Shown: one piece after another, positions 56,277-64,000 of the stretch | How positions within the stretch are numbered: position 1 is the first letter of the stretch | How the letters are laid out: each line of letters opens with the position of its first letter | Source of the DNA: Megasphaera lornae | GTDB lineage: Bacteria; Bacillota; Negativicutes; Veillonellales; Megasphaeraceae | Direction: 5' to 3' | DNA length: 64,000 nt | NCBI RefSeq assembly: GCF_000214495.1 | Contig: NZ_AFIJ01000004.1 | Coordinates: forward strand, 36,596 to 100,595 | Program-made: the position numbers and the translations under genes | Notes under the pieces: model-generated | What the model was told of the DNA's origin: nothing | Databases searched by the model: none | What the model saw: only the letters and a program-made list of their open reading frames with translations

Positions 56277-58104
56277 GGCGGTGTTGGATAAAATACGGCA
56301 GTTGCCGTTACAACCGGGTGTATATTTGTGGAAAAATGAGCAGGGACGAATTATTTACGTCGGGAAAGCTGTGGCCTTACGGAATCGCGTGCGTTCGTAT
56401 CTGCGACAGGATGCACGTCGTTCGCCGAAAGTGGCGGCAATGATGCGGCAGGCGGCGGATGTGGAAACGATGGTGGTGGCCAATGAAATGGAAGCCCTTT
56501 TATTGGAAAACACGCTTATTAAAAAGCATCATCCGCGGTATAACATCATGTTGCGGGATGATAAAACGTATCCGTATATTAAGGTTACCGTACAGGAACC
56601 GTATGCCCGGGTATTTATGACCCGCCGTATGATTCGAGACGGGGCGAGGTATTTCGGCCCCTTTGCCGATGCGCAGGCCGTGCATCGGATTATTACGCTG
56701 CTACAGCGAACGTTTCAATTGCGTTCGTGTCGGACCATGCGACAGGATCGCCCCTGTTTGCAGTACCATTTGCGGCACTGCCCGGCTCCGTGTGCGCAAA
56801 AGATTACGCAGGCGGATTATGCGCAGGCCGTGCGGCAGGCGTTGGCGATTTTGGAAGGACGGGATAAACATTTGGTTGTCACGTTGACGGCAAAAATGAA
56901 TCGGGCCGCAGCGCGCATGGAATTTGAAAAAGCGGCGGCATATAGGGATCAAATACAGGCGGTAACGGTGATTCAGGGACAACAGCATGTCACGCAGGTA
57001 GGCGGCGGCGATATGGATGTTGTCGCCTTGGTCAGTGAAGCGGGGCAAACGTGCGTACAAGTGTATATCGTACGACAGGGGCGGCTATTGGGACGAGAAA
57101 CCTTTTCACTGGAAAACGGTGCGGAAGAAAGGGAAAGTCGGCTGACCGAAGTCGTTTTGGATCAATACTATGCCGCGGCCGGCGAAATCCCCGCTGAAAT
57201 TGTGGTGGCCGCCTTAGCGCATCCCCGGGCGTATGCGGAACGGTGGCGAAAGCGATGCGGTCGCTCCGTACGGATAACGATTCCGTTGCGAGGAATGAAA
57301 AAAAAATTATTGACCATGGCGGAAGAAAACGGGCGGCTGTTGTTGGCCCAGCGACGGTTGCAATGGCAGCATGATCGGGATAAAACCATGGGCGCCGTAG
57401 AAGCGTTGGCGCAAATTTTTGATTTACCGCGACTGCCTTTGCGGATGGAGTGCTTTGATATTTCGCATACACAAGGTCTGGAAACGGTGGCTTCCATGGT
57501 GGTGTTTGAAAACGGCCGGCCGGCTAAGCGGGAGTACAGGCGGTTTAAATTGCAAACGGTACAGGGCAAGCCGGATGATTTTAAGTCCATGGCCGAAATT
57601 ATGCGGCGGCGGTATGGGGAAAAAGATTGGCCCGTACCGGATTTAATCGTCATTGACGGCGGGTTGGGGCAATTACATGCGGCCTTGCCGGTGATTCGAC
57701 AAGCCGGTTGTGAAGCCCCGGTGATCAGTTTGGCAAAGCGGCTGGAAGAAGTGTTTACAGAACATACGACACACCCCGTTATATTGAGCCATCACACGCC
57801 GGAATTACAGTTGTTACAGGCCATACGGGATGAATCGCATCGGTTTGCCATTACCTATCATCGTACTTTGCGCGGTAAGCGGGCACTGGTTTCCATTTTG
57901 GATCACATTGAGGGGATCGGCCCGAAACGGCGCCGCGCGCTTTGGCAGGCGTTTAAGAACCTGGAGGAAATGAAACAGGCGGATGTGGAAACGTTGGCGG
58001 CCGTGCCGGGAATGAATCGACAAGTGGCGGAAAATGTGTATCAGTTCTTTCGGTTGGGGACGGATGAAAAACGAAAATTAACCGGTGTGGCAAAGTCCGT
58101 ATAA
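56266..58104 (+). CDS. uvrC: excinuclease ABC subunit C
   Basis: 612 residues. GIY-YIG nuclease ([20 protein letters not shown]), UVR motif ([15 protein letters not shown]), RNase H-like C-terminal nuclease ([20 protein letters not shown]) and HhH motifs ([15 protein letters not shown]). It makes both incisions in excision repair. The gene starts within the end of uvrA, so all three Uvr proteins come from one transcript. Confidence 0.97.
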   Translation: MLSEAVLDKIRQLPLQPGVYLWKNEQGRIIYVGKAVALRNRVRSYLRQDARRSPKVAAMMRQAADVETMVVANEMEALLLENTLIKKHHPRYNIMLRDDKTYPYIKVTVQEPYARVFMTRRMIRDGARYFGPFADAQAVHRIITLLQRTFQLRSCRTMRQDRPCLQYHLRHCPAPCAQKITQADYAQAVRQALAILEGRDKHLVVTLTAKMNRAAARMEFEKAAAYRDQIQAVTVIQGQQHVTQVGGGDMDVVALVSEAGQTCVQVYIVRQGRLLGRETFSLENGAEERESRLTEVVLDQYYAAAGEIPAEIVVAALAHPRAYAERWRKRCGRSVRITIPLRGMKKKLLTMAEENGRLLLAQRRLQWQHDRDKTMGAVEALAQIFDLPRLPLRMECFDISHTQGLETVASMVVFENGRPAKREYRRFKLQTVQGKPDDFKSMAEIMRRRYGEKDWPVPDLIVIDGGLGQLHAALPVIRQAGCEAPVISLAKRLEEVFTEHTTHPVILSHHTPELQLLQAIRDESHRFAITYHRTLRGKRALVSILDHIEGIGPKRRRALWQAFKNLEEMKQADVETLAAVPGMNRQVAENVYQFFRLGTDEKRKLTGVAKSV

Positions 58105-58143
58105 AGAAAGCAGTACCCTATAGCCAAAAAAAATGACTTGTAG

Positions 58144-58149
58144 TATACT
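58144..58149 (+). promoter_or_regulatory. possible -10 box before the DUF3298-like gene
   Basis: TATACT at 58144-58149, 24 bases before the start codon; no convincing -35 box. The gene may instead be read from the uvr transcript, since no clear terminator follows uvrC. Confidence 0.4.
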
Positions 58150-58172
58150 GGGTAAAACAGGAGGTGTGACAG

Positions 58173-58808
58173 ATGAAAAAACAAAAAATATTAGCGGCAG
58201 TATGCGCTATTTTTTCTGCAGGTGCCGTCTTGGCGACGGCTGCGGCGCCGGCACAAATTATGCCGCAGGAAGCGATTTTCGTACGTCGCGGCGGCAGCGA
58301 GTTTACGTATATATACCCGGCTATAGAAGCGGAAAGCGCGTTGGCCGGCTTGCGGATGAATCAGTATTTTTTAAATGAAAAAGATAGGGAAGCACTGCAT
58401 TTTGACGGACAGACCGACAATAGTCGCATTAAGCGGGCTTACCAAGTTATGCTGAATGACGGCGATTATGTATCGATTATTGATACGGGCATGTCGTATA
58501 CACAGGGAGATGCCCATCCGCTTTCGTGGAAACACGGCGTGACCTTTAATGTAGCAACGGGAAAGCAGGTACAGTGGCAATATATGCTGAATGATGAAAC
58601 GGCGCCGCAGTTGACCTTGGCCAAGATTAACGCCATGTTGCGACAGAGCGGCTATGCGTTGGCACCGGACTTTGCAGGCTTACAGACGTTGCCGCAAAAT
58701 TTTTACGTCGATGGGCAACGCAATATTCATTTTCTTTTTAATCCGTATGAAATTGCACCGTATGCAGCGGGGATTATTGATTTGAATACGCATGTGCGGG
58801 CACAGTGA
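58173..58808 (+). CDS. secreted protein with a DUF3298/RsiV-like domain
   Basis: 211 residues. Signal peptide about 1-23 (MKKQKILAAVCAIFSAGAVLATAAA). The mature part follows the DUF4163/DUF3298 pattern: EFTYIYPAIE, paired strands around YVSIIDTGMSYTQGDAHP, HGVTFNVATGKQV, FYVDGQRNIHFLFNPYEIAPYAAG. This domain occurs in RsiV and PdaC, where it binds sugar polymers or lysozyme; here it stands alone and would be periplasmic. Ribosome site AGGAGGTG. Function not established. Confidence 0.8.
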   Translation: MKKQKILAAVCAIFSAGAVLATAAAPAQIMPQEAIFVRRGGSEFTYIYPAIEAESALAGLRMNQYFLNEKDREALHFDGQTDNSRIKRAYQVMLNDGDYVSIIDTGMSYTQGDAHPLSWKHGVTFNVATGKQVQWQYMLNDETAPQLTLAKINAMLRQSGYALAPDFAGLQTLPQNFYVDGQRNIHFLFNPYEIAPYAAGIIDLNTHVRAQ

Positions 58809-58843
58809 TAAAACAAATAATTAATATTAATAAATAACAGTCG

Positions 58844-58884
58844 AGCCGTTTCCGGTAGTAATAAAACCGGAACGGCTTTTTTTT
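58844..58884 (+). terminator. intrinsic terminator after DUF3298-like gene
   Basis: AGCCGTTTCCGGT/ACCGGAACGGCT stem with one bulge and an eight-T run. Confidence 0.88.
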
Positions 58885-58984
58885 AGCGATTTTTATTGTC
58901 CGTCAGCAAGCGACAGCGACTAAAAAAAGAGAAAAACAAGGGTAAAAAAAAGATAGGTGATACGAATGAAATCGTGATAAAACA

Positions 58985-59003
58985 GATAATGAAATTGATT
59001 ATC
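58985..59003. promoter_or_regulatory. Fur-like box upstream of rubredoxin
   Basis: GATAATGAAATTGATTATC agrees with the 19-base Fur consensus GATAATGATAATCATTATC at 16 positions. It lies 70 bases before the -35 box of the rubredoxin promoter, farther than a simple repressor site. Confidence 0.55.
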
Positions 59004-59072
59004 TTAAATAAATATTACGTTCACAAATAAAAAGACAACTATAAATTTTTTGAAAAAATATAGAAAATACAG

Positions 59073-59104
59073 TTGCCAAAAAAGACCGGATATGCTATTA
59101 TAAT
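59073..59104 (+). promoter_or_regulatory. promoter of rubredoxin gene
   Basis: TTGCCA (59073-59078), 17-base spacer, TATTAT (59096-59101), with an overlapping TATAAT at 59099-59104. Confidence 0.7.
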
Positions 59105-59161
59105 TTTAGGTAAGAAATAATGAATATTTGTTAGGTATATTTTTCTAGGAGGTTGTTTATC

Positions 59162-59323
59162 ATGGATAAATACGAATGCACTGTTTGCGGTTACATTTTT
59201 GATGAAGCGGAAGGCGATGCGGATTGCGGGATTGCGGCAGGGACTAAGTTTGCCGATTTGGCGGATGACTGGATCTGTCCGATGTGCGGTGCCGATAAAG
59301 GCTCCTTCAAGAAAGTAGACTAA
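59162..59323 (+). CDS. rubredoxin
   Basis: 53 residues, a complete small gene. Two Cys-x2-Cys knuckles, [16 protein letters not shown] and [15 protein letters not shown], bind one iron; length is exactly that of typical rubredoxins. Ribosome site AGGAGG at 59146-59151. In anaerobes rubredoxin carries electrons to rubrerythrin, superoxide reductase or oxygen-reducing flavoproteins; none of these is adjacent. It has its own promoter, terminator and an upstream Fur-like box. Confidence 0.96.
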   Translation: MDKYECTVCGYIFDEAEGDADCGIAAGTKFADLADDWICPMCGADKGSFKKVD

Positions 59324-59349
59324 GAACAAAATTCAAACAGTACGGATCG

Positions 59350-59385
59350 GAAAGATCGACAGTATGTCGGTCTTTCTTTTTTTTT
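59350..59385 (+). terminator. intrinsic terminator after rubredoxin gene
   Basis: GAAAGATCGACA/TGTCGGTCTTTC stem (one G-T pair) and a nine-T run. Confidence 0.9.
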
Positions 59386-59512
59386 CGACTACTTGACGAA
59401 GGATAGTTTTTTATTTACTATAGTAAATAAAATTATGGCGTACCGGCGGCATATATATGGGAAAACTGTAGGCTTATACGAATTATGAGTATATTTTTAT
59501 GGAATATTAAAA

Positions 59513-59541
59513 TTGAATAAAAGTAATAAATGTGCTATACT
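59513..59541 (+). promoter_or_regulatory. promoter of aminotransferase gene
   Basis: TTGAAT (59513-59518), 17-base spacer, TATACT (59536-59541) preceded by TGC (extended -10). Confidence 0.8.
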
Positions 59542-59590
59542 GAACATACCGTAAATACGTAGGGAAATCAAAAAAAAGGAGTGACGATGT

Positions 59591-60784
59591 ATGAAGTTTT
59601 CAACATTGGCAAGCGGGTTAAAGGCATCAGAAATACGTGAGATTTTAAAGTTGACGACGCAACCGGAAATTATTTCTTTTGCCGGCGGGTTGCCGGCACC
59701 GGAATTTTTTCCTATTGAAGAATTGAAAAAAGTGGATGCGGAAATTTTGGAAAAAGAAGGGATGCAGGCGGTACAATACGGTACGACGGAAGGCTACTTG
59801 CCGTTACGGGAAAAAATTGCCGAACATATGAAAACGGCGTTCGGCGTGGACTGTTCGGCGGAAGAGTTGATGATTACCTCCGGATCGCAGCAAGGGTTAT
59901 CCTTATTATCGCAAATTTTTTTAGATCCGGACGATGTGGTACTGGTGGAAAGTCCCACGTATTTGGGCGCTATTAATGCGTTTACCTTACAGCACCCCCG
60001 CTTTATAGAAGTGCCGACGGATGAACAGGGCATTATTCCGGAGGCGTTGGAGAAGATTTTACAGGAACACGGCAAGGCGGTGCGACTGATGTATGTCATT
60101 CCCGAATTTCAGAATCCTACGGGGATTACCTGGACGGAAGAACGGCGCAAGGCATTCATGAAAGTGGTCGGCGCCTACGATTTTCCCATTATTGAAGATG
60201 ATCCGTACGGCGAGTTGCGGTATGACGGAGAAAAAATGAAGGCCTTGAAATCCCTGGATACGAAGGGGCAACTTATCTTTCTCGGTTCTTTTTCAAAGAT
60301 ATTTATGCCCGGCTTGCGGCTTGCCTGGATGGCGGCATCTCCGGAAATTTTAGATAAAGCGGTAAAATTAAAGCAGGCGGTAGATTTACAATCTTCTTCC
60401 TTTGCGCAGCGACAGGCGTATTACTATATGAAGCGGTATGATATTAATGAGCATGTACGAAATTTGGTACAAGTATATGGAAAAAGACGGACTTTAATGT
60501 GTGAGACGATGAAACAATACTTCCCGCAAGGCGTTACCTTTACGTATCCGGAAGGCGGCCTGTTTACGTGGGTTACGCTGCCGGAAGGAATGGATGCAAC
60601 CGCGTTGATGCCTAAGGTTTTGGCGGAAAAAGTGGCCTATGTGCCGGGCGGTCCTTTTTATCCGCACGGCGGTCATCGCAATCATTTTCGGCTGAATTAT
60701 TCCAATATGCCGGAAGACCGCATTGTGGAAGGTGTAAAACGGTTGGCGGCAGTATTGACGGAAGAAATGAAAAACATAAAGTAA
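59591..60784 (+). CDS. PLP aminotransferase, 2-aminoadipate/LysN type
   Basis: 397 residues. IISFAGGLPAPEFFP, QYGTTEGYLPLRE, YVIPEFQNPTGITW, IIEDDPYGELRYDG, PLP lysine K236 in LGSFSKIFMPGLRLAW and the terminal substrate-binding Arg in HFRLNYS. This pattern is that of the MocR-like/LysN group of aminotransferases with broad substrates (2-aminoadipate, aromatic and branched amino acids). No DNA-binding domain is attached. Single gene with its own promoter and terminator. Confidence 0.88.
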   Translation: MKFSTLASGLKASEIREILKLTTQPEIISFAGGLPAPEFFPIEELKKVDAEILEKEGMQAVQYGTTEGYLPLREKIAEHMKTAFGVDCSAEELMITSGSQQGLSLLSQIFLDPDDVVLVESPTYLGAINAFTLQHPRFIEVPTDEQGIIPEALEKILQEHGKAVRLMYVIPEFQNPTGITWTEERRKAFMKVVGAYDFPIIEDDPYGELRYDGEKMKALKSLDTKGQLIFLGSFSKIFMPGLRLAWMAASPEILDKAVKLKQAVDLQSSSFAQRQAYYYMKRYDINEHVRNLVQVYGKRRTLMCETMKQYFPQGVTFTYPEGGLFTWVTLPEGMDATALMPKVLAEKVAYVPGGPFYPHGGHRNHFRLNYSNMPEDRIVEGVKRLAAVLTEEMKNIK

Positions 60785-60811
60785 AATACGACTTTGACTG
60801 CACGTATGAAT

Positions 60812-60856
60812 ACCCCTCGGCGTTACTGTTCTTACAACAACGCCGAGGGGTTATTA
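60812..60856 (+). terminator. intrinsic terminator after aminotransferase gene
   Basis: Perfect 13-base stem ACCCCTCGGCGTT/AACGCCGAGGGGT; the following tract (TTATTAT) is only moderately T-rich. Confidence 0.75.
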
Positions 60857-61005
60857 TATCCGGGAAGATGCCGCATATAGGGAGAAGGTATCGTTTGGCG
60901 GGGCGTACGGTGTCCTGCAAAAAAAAAGATATATCCGCCGCATCGGTCACCGGTTTTCTTGTATGTAAGGTGATAAGATATCTGTTATAGAAATAAAGAA
61001 AAAAA

Positions 61006-61066
61006 GAGAGGTACTTTGATACAATAGGATTTACCACAACCATAAAAGTAGCAAAGGAGACCTCTC
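61006..61066. repeat. inverted repeat at the left edge of the transposase remnant
   Basis: GAGAGGT (61006-61012) and CTTTG (61014-61018) pair with CAAAG (61052-61056) and ACCTCTC (61060-61066). AAAGGAG inside the right arm looks like a ribosome site. It may be an IS-end hairpin that limits read-through into the transposase gene. Confidence 0.45.
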
Positions 61067-61068
61067 AT

Positions 61069-61867
61069 CTAAAAAAATATGATGGAACCGTCAGGATCCC
61101 GGCACTTACATCAAGAAGACCGCATAGTAGTCCTAAGGCTCATAAAAAAAGAAGAATTGGCTTTAATACAACGGCTGCTAAGACGTAACGGCGTGTATGG
61201 GTTGGCCGAAGTTTACGTGAGGTGCAGAGAAAAAGGATATAAGAAGCTGATAATCCGCCGAAAAAGTTATTTTAAATACGAGAGAATGGACGGCAACTAT
61301 CCGGGGGATACAGTTCAAATTGATATAAAATATGTTCCGGATGAATGTATTTGCTTTCCAAGTTACGGGAATAGATAGTATCAAATAACAGGAAGAGAGG
61401 AATACAGCAGGAAACGCGTGCTGAAAATAGTAAAAGAAAAGAGCCCCTATGAAACGAGCAAATATCTAGTGGAAATTGAGGAAAAAATGGGATTTCCCAT
61501 TCGCATGATTCAAGTAGACAATGGCTATGAATTTGTAAATGATGAGGATCGAACCGCTAAGGATAGTGCATTTGAAAAGATAGTCAAAGCATTACATATG
61601 GAGTTAAGAAGGACCGGACCATACGCACCGTGGCAGAATGGTAACGTTGCGCGAAGTCATAGAGAAGATGGAAAAATTCTTTATGGAAGAAAAGTTTTTA
61701 CAAGCGAACAAGAATTGATAAGACAAGTAGCAAAGCATGAAGCCGGATATAATAAAACCGTAAAGACTAGTCTTAATTTAAAAATCCTAACCAAGTTGTG
61801 TCGGAATACTTTTCAAAGTGTAACATATATATTGACAACTGATAATATTTTTCATAAAATAAATTAA
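61069..61867 (+). pseudogene. remnant of a DDE (rve-type, IS481/IS3-like) transposase
   Basis: Pieces of an integrase-core transposase with several lesions. The frame LKKYDGT ... SRRPHSSPKAHKK (from 61069) shifts at a seven-A run near 61146-61152 into EELALIQRLLRRNG; about 30 residues expected after REKGYKK are missing; the core begins at YPGDTVQIDIKYVP, then an in-frame TAG at 61376-61378 interrupts it where the family has a residue before YQIT; the rest (KRVLKIVKEKSPYE, MIQVDNGYEFVND, NGNVARSHRED) runs to 61867. The third catalytic residue, Glu in the usual NGKVERSHR, is Ala here (codon 61649-61651). The N-terminal HTH is not recognisable. The element is dead. Confidence 0.85.
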
Positions 61868-61979
61868 GCAATTTTTGATTAAATTTTGCTGATGGAATAA
61901 AATAAAACCGCGGAAATTTTATTTCTTAAGGGATATTTTTGGGGAGTATCTCTGATTTCACTTGTAAATGAGAAATTGT

Positions 61980-64000
61980 ATGAATAAAATTTACAAATTG
62001 GTTTGGAGCAAAGTCAGAAATACCTGGGTGGTAGCTTCTGAAATTGCTAAGGGACACGGGAAAAGCTCTTCGTCCGAAGGAAACTTAAAACTTCTGAAAT
62101 CTTTAGTTCTTACGGCACTCCTCGGGAGCTTTATGACAGCAGGTATATCACCTGTTGTTGCGGCACTGACCCCGGATCAGCAGGCTGTCTATGATGCTGT
62201 CCTGCAAAAACTGGAAACAGAAAAGAAAATAGTCCACTACTTCTCCGTCGACAGCGCGGATAAAGATGCAGATTCGAACTGGAATAATGACGGTGCGAAA
62301 GGACAAGGTGCGGTAGCCATAGGAGTGGGAGCAAAAGCACAAGGGGCCCATTCCATGGCATTAGGATATTTCGTATACGCACAAGGGGAATCTGCCACGG
62401 CAGTAGGAGCTCAAGCATGCGCAAATGCGAAAGAGTCCACGGCAGTAGGAGATCAAGCAATAGCAAAAGCGAAAGATTCCACGGCAGTAGGATTCATAGC
62501 AAAAGCACAAGCGGACTCTGCCACAGCAGTAGGAACTGACGCACAAGCACAAGAGGACTCTGCCACGGCATTAGGAGCTTCATCACAAGCACAAAATGTC
62601 GGTACCACGGCAGTAGGATTCATAGCACAAGCACAAGGGGAATCTGCCACGGCAGTAGGATGTGAAGCACAAGCACTAGGGAAAGCTTCACTGGCATTAG
62701 GATGGAAAGCACAAGTAGTCGACGGGGACGAGGCCCTGGCATTAGGACCTGACTCAATCGCAAACGGTGACTTTGCCACGGCATTAGGACGTACTGCAGA
62801 CGCATATGGGAAGTTTTCCACGGCATTAGGAGGTAACGCAATGGCACTAGCGAAATCTGCCACGGCATTAGGAGCTTTATCAATAGCACGAGGGGAAGCT
62901 TCCCTGGCATTAGGACGTGAAGCAATAGCACAAGAAACCGATTCCATGGCATTAGGACGTGAAGCAATAGCACAAGAAACCGATTCCATGGCATTAGGAC
63001 GTGAAGCAATAGCCTTGGTAAATGGAAGCGTTGCTTTGGGTGAAGGAACAGTAGCCGGCAGAAAAGCAGGAACCGTTGGCTATTTGGCATCTGCCGGTGG
63101 TACGACCCTTGATGATGTAGTGAAAGCGCTGGACAAAAAAACGGACTATGATAACTGGACAACAACAATCAATGCATCAAAAGTGGAATACGACAATTTG
63201 ACAAAGGCATATTTTGACGCAAAAAGGTCAGGGAAAAAAAGAAAAGCTGCGAAAGCGGCTCTTGACACATGGAAAGGAGAGCATCAAGACTTCGTAAAGG
63301 ATCTGGAAGCGAAGAATAAACTGGAAGCCACATGGAGAGCCACCAAAGCGGCTGTCAGTGTAGGTGTGGACGGAGTCGATAAGGCAGGAAACAGAATTAT
63401 TGAAAGCCGACAGATTATCAATGTAGCGGCAGGAACAGCAGATACCGACGCAGTGAACGTGGCACAGCTGAAAGCGTTGGCGACCGTACCGATGACGGTG
63501 TATGTCGGCGGAAACGTGGTAAAGAATACATATACTCCGGGAAAAGTAGCATGGAGTATGCCGCTTAACGCATTCCGTATGGATTTCGGGGACGGGTTGA
63601 AAGCACAAAAAATTGAAAAAGATGGAACCATATATACGCTGGTTACGTTGGATAAGGACAGTTTGAAGAACGATCCTAACTTTAAAGGACCTAAGGGTGA
63701 ACAAGGCCCGAAGGGCGAACAAGGACCTAAGGGCGAACAAGGCCCGAAGGGCGAACAAGGCCCGAAGGGCGAACAAGGCCCGAAGGGCGAACAAGGCCCG
63801 AAGGGCGAACAAGGCCCGAAGGGCGAACAAGGCCCGAAGGGCGAACAAGGCCCGAAGGGCGAACAAGGACCGAAAGGCGAACAAGGACCGAAGGGCGAAC
63901 AAGGCCCGAAAGGTGAACAAGGACCGAAGGGTGAACAAGGCCCGAAAGGCGAACAAGAACCGAAGGGTGAACAAGAACCGAAGGGCGAACAAGGACCGAA
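61980..64000 (+). CDS. trimeric autotransporter adhesin, YadA-like head and collagen-like stalk (3' end outside window)
   Basis: At least 673 residues, open at the window end. The start at 61980 gives [21 protein letters not shown], the extended signal peptide typical of type Vc autotransporters; an in-frame ATG lies 12 bases earlier, and no strong ribosome site is visible. After the signal (cut near PVVAA) come about 18 YadA head repeats of 14 residues (AVG/ALG...A.A...S.T, about 62316-63060), a charged helical stretch ([17 protein letters not shown]), a neck ([22 protein letters not shown], 63414-63480), a short domain with [16 protein letters not shown], then GPKGEQ collagen-like repeats from 63687. 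The membrane anchor lies beyond the window. Role: surface adhesion. Confidence 0.9.
   Translation, partial: MNKIYKLVWSKVRNTWVVASEIAKGHGKSSSSEGNLKLLKSLVLTALLGSFMTAGISPVVAALTPDQQAVYDAVLQKLETEKKIVHYFSVDSADKDADSNWNNDGAKGQGAVAIGVGAKAQGAHSMALGYFVYAQGESATAVGAQACANAKESTAVGDQAIAKAKDSTAVGFIAKAQADSATAVGTDAQAQEDSATALGASSQAQNVGTTAVGFIAQAQGESATAVGCEAQALGKASLALGWKAQVVDGDEALALGPDSIANGDFATALGRTADAYGKFSTALGGNAMALAKSATALGALSIARGEASLALGREAIAQETDSMALGREAIAQETDSMALGREAIALVNGSVALGEGTVAGRKAGTVGYLASAGGTTLDDVVKALDKKTDYDNWTTTINASKVEYDNLTKAYFDAKRSGKKRKAAKAALDTWKGEHQDFVKDLEAKNKLEATWRATKAAVSVGVDGVDKAGNRIIESRQIINVAAGTADTDAVNVAQLKALATVPMTVYVGGNVVKNTYTPGKVAWSMPLNAFRMDFGDGLKAQKIEKDGTIYTLVTLDKDSLKNDPNFKGPKGEQGPKGEQGPKGEQGPKGEQGPKGEQGPKGEQGPKGEQGPKGEQGPKGEQGPKGEQGPKGEQGPKGEQGPKGEQGPKGEQGPKGEQEPKGEQEPKGEQGP
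62907..62990 (+). repeat. 42-base perfect tandem duplication in the adhesin head
   Basis: Two identical copies (62907-62948, 62949-62990) each encode [14 protein letters not shown]; a third copy begins at 62991 and diverges after REAIA. Confidence 0.9.
63687..64000 (+). repeat. 18-base tandem repeats encoding GPKGEQ (collagen-like)
   Basis: About 17 near-identical units of 18 bases, reaching the window end. Third-position changes only (GGC/GGA, CCG/CCT, GGC/GGT) separate the units, except for two late units where GAA replaces the first Gly codon and Gly-X-Y is interrupted (63957-63959 and 63975-63977). Confidence 0.95.

Noticed and set aside
62316-63060. CRISPR array
   Set aside because: The 42-base periodicity is coding (14-residue YadA repeats), not direct repeats with unrelated spacers.
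62131-63168. Several long minus-strand frames across the adhesin head
   Set aside because: They arise from the repetitive, stop-poor antisense of the head repeats.
63228-63992. 254-codon frame on the - strand with Phe/Ala/Leu repeats
   Set aside because: Mirror image of the collagen-repeat coding region; the + strand frame has recognised domains throughout.
63687-64000. Intergenic minisatellite
   Set aside because: The 18-base units stay in frame with the adhesin and encode Gly-X-Y triplets.

Overview
The window looks like chromosome of a diderm Firmicute of the class Negativicutes (Veillonella/Dialister/Megasphaera/Negativicoccus-like; genus not determinable from sequence alone). Three things point there: an outer-membrane porin that begins with an S-layer-homology (SLH) domain, a TonB-dependent receptor and a trimeric autotransporter (all outer-membrane proteins), and, alongside them, Firmicute-style features such as a T-box leader, gatCAB, BioW and strong AGGAGG ribosome binding sites. 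Nearly every gene lies on the + strand; the one clear exception is an Ada-like regulator at 28252-28812.

Layout. 1-3912: end of an rnfCDGEAB-type ion-pumping ferredoxin:NAD oxidoreductase operon followed by apbE, the flavin transferase that would flavinylate it. 4059-11337: Lrp regulator, ABC-F ATPase, FAD-linked lactate/glycolate-type dehydrogenase, a propionate-CoA-transferase-like protein with Asp where the catalytic Glu is expected, and fumarase. 11546-13993: bioW-bioF-membrane protein operon. 14208-17925: trmL, ylbF-family, murB, typA. 18055-18272: candidate structured RNA. 18756-20177: SLH porin. 20234-23435: glycine T-box and glyQS. 23730-27759: alanine racemase, aminotransferase, two DUF805 membrane proteins. 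28252-31892: Ada-like regulator, then feoA-feoA-feoB plus a 42-residue Cys-rich FeoB-associated peptide. 32054-40906: Mn pyrophosphatase, pcrA, ligA, gatCAB.

41110-44673 is a probable succinate/propionate module: DASS-family anion symporter, gamma carbonic anhydrase and a succinyl-CoA:acetate/propionate CoA-transferase whose reading frame is broken exactly at a T_TTA_AAA heptamer. A Crp/Fnr regulator follows. 46210-51093 encodes a 1627-residue protein under a Fur-box promoter: an apparently complete TonB-dependent receptor fused in frame to a second, porin-like beta-barrel region. 51265-58104 is uvrB-uvrA-uvrC, followed by a secreted DUF3298-like protein, rubredoxin (preceded by a Fur-like box) and a second aminotransferase.

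The right end (about 61006-64000) is accessory-like: a transposase remnant with several lesions, then a trimeric autotransporter adhesin with about 18 YadA-type head repeats, a neck and a run of GPKGEQ collagen-like repeats that continues past the window edge. Taken together the metabolic genes fit an anaerobe that handles lactate, malate/fumarate and succinate, makes propionate through CoA-transferases, conserves energy with Rnf and imports ferrous iron and an iron-regulated ligand. The most unusual items are the receptor-porin fusion, the frame break at the slippery heptamer, the Glu-to-Asp change in the CoA-transferase-like protein and the unassigned structured RNA.
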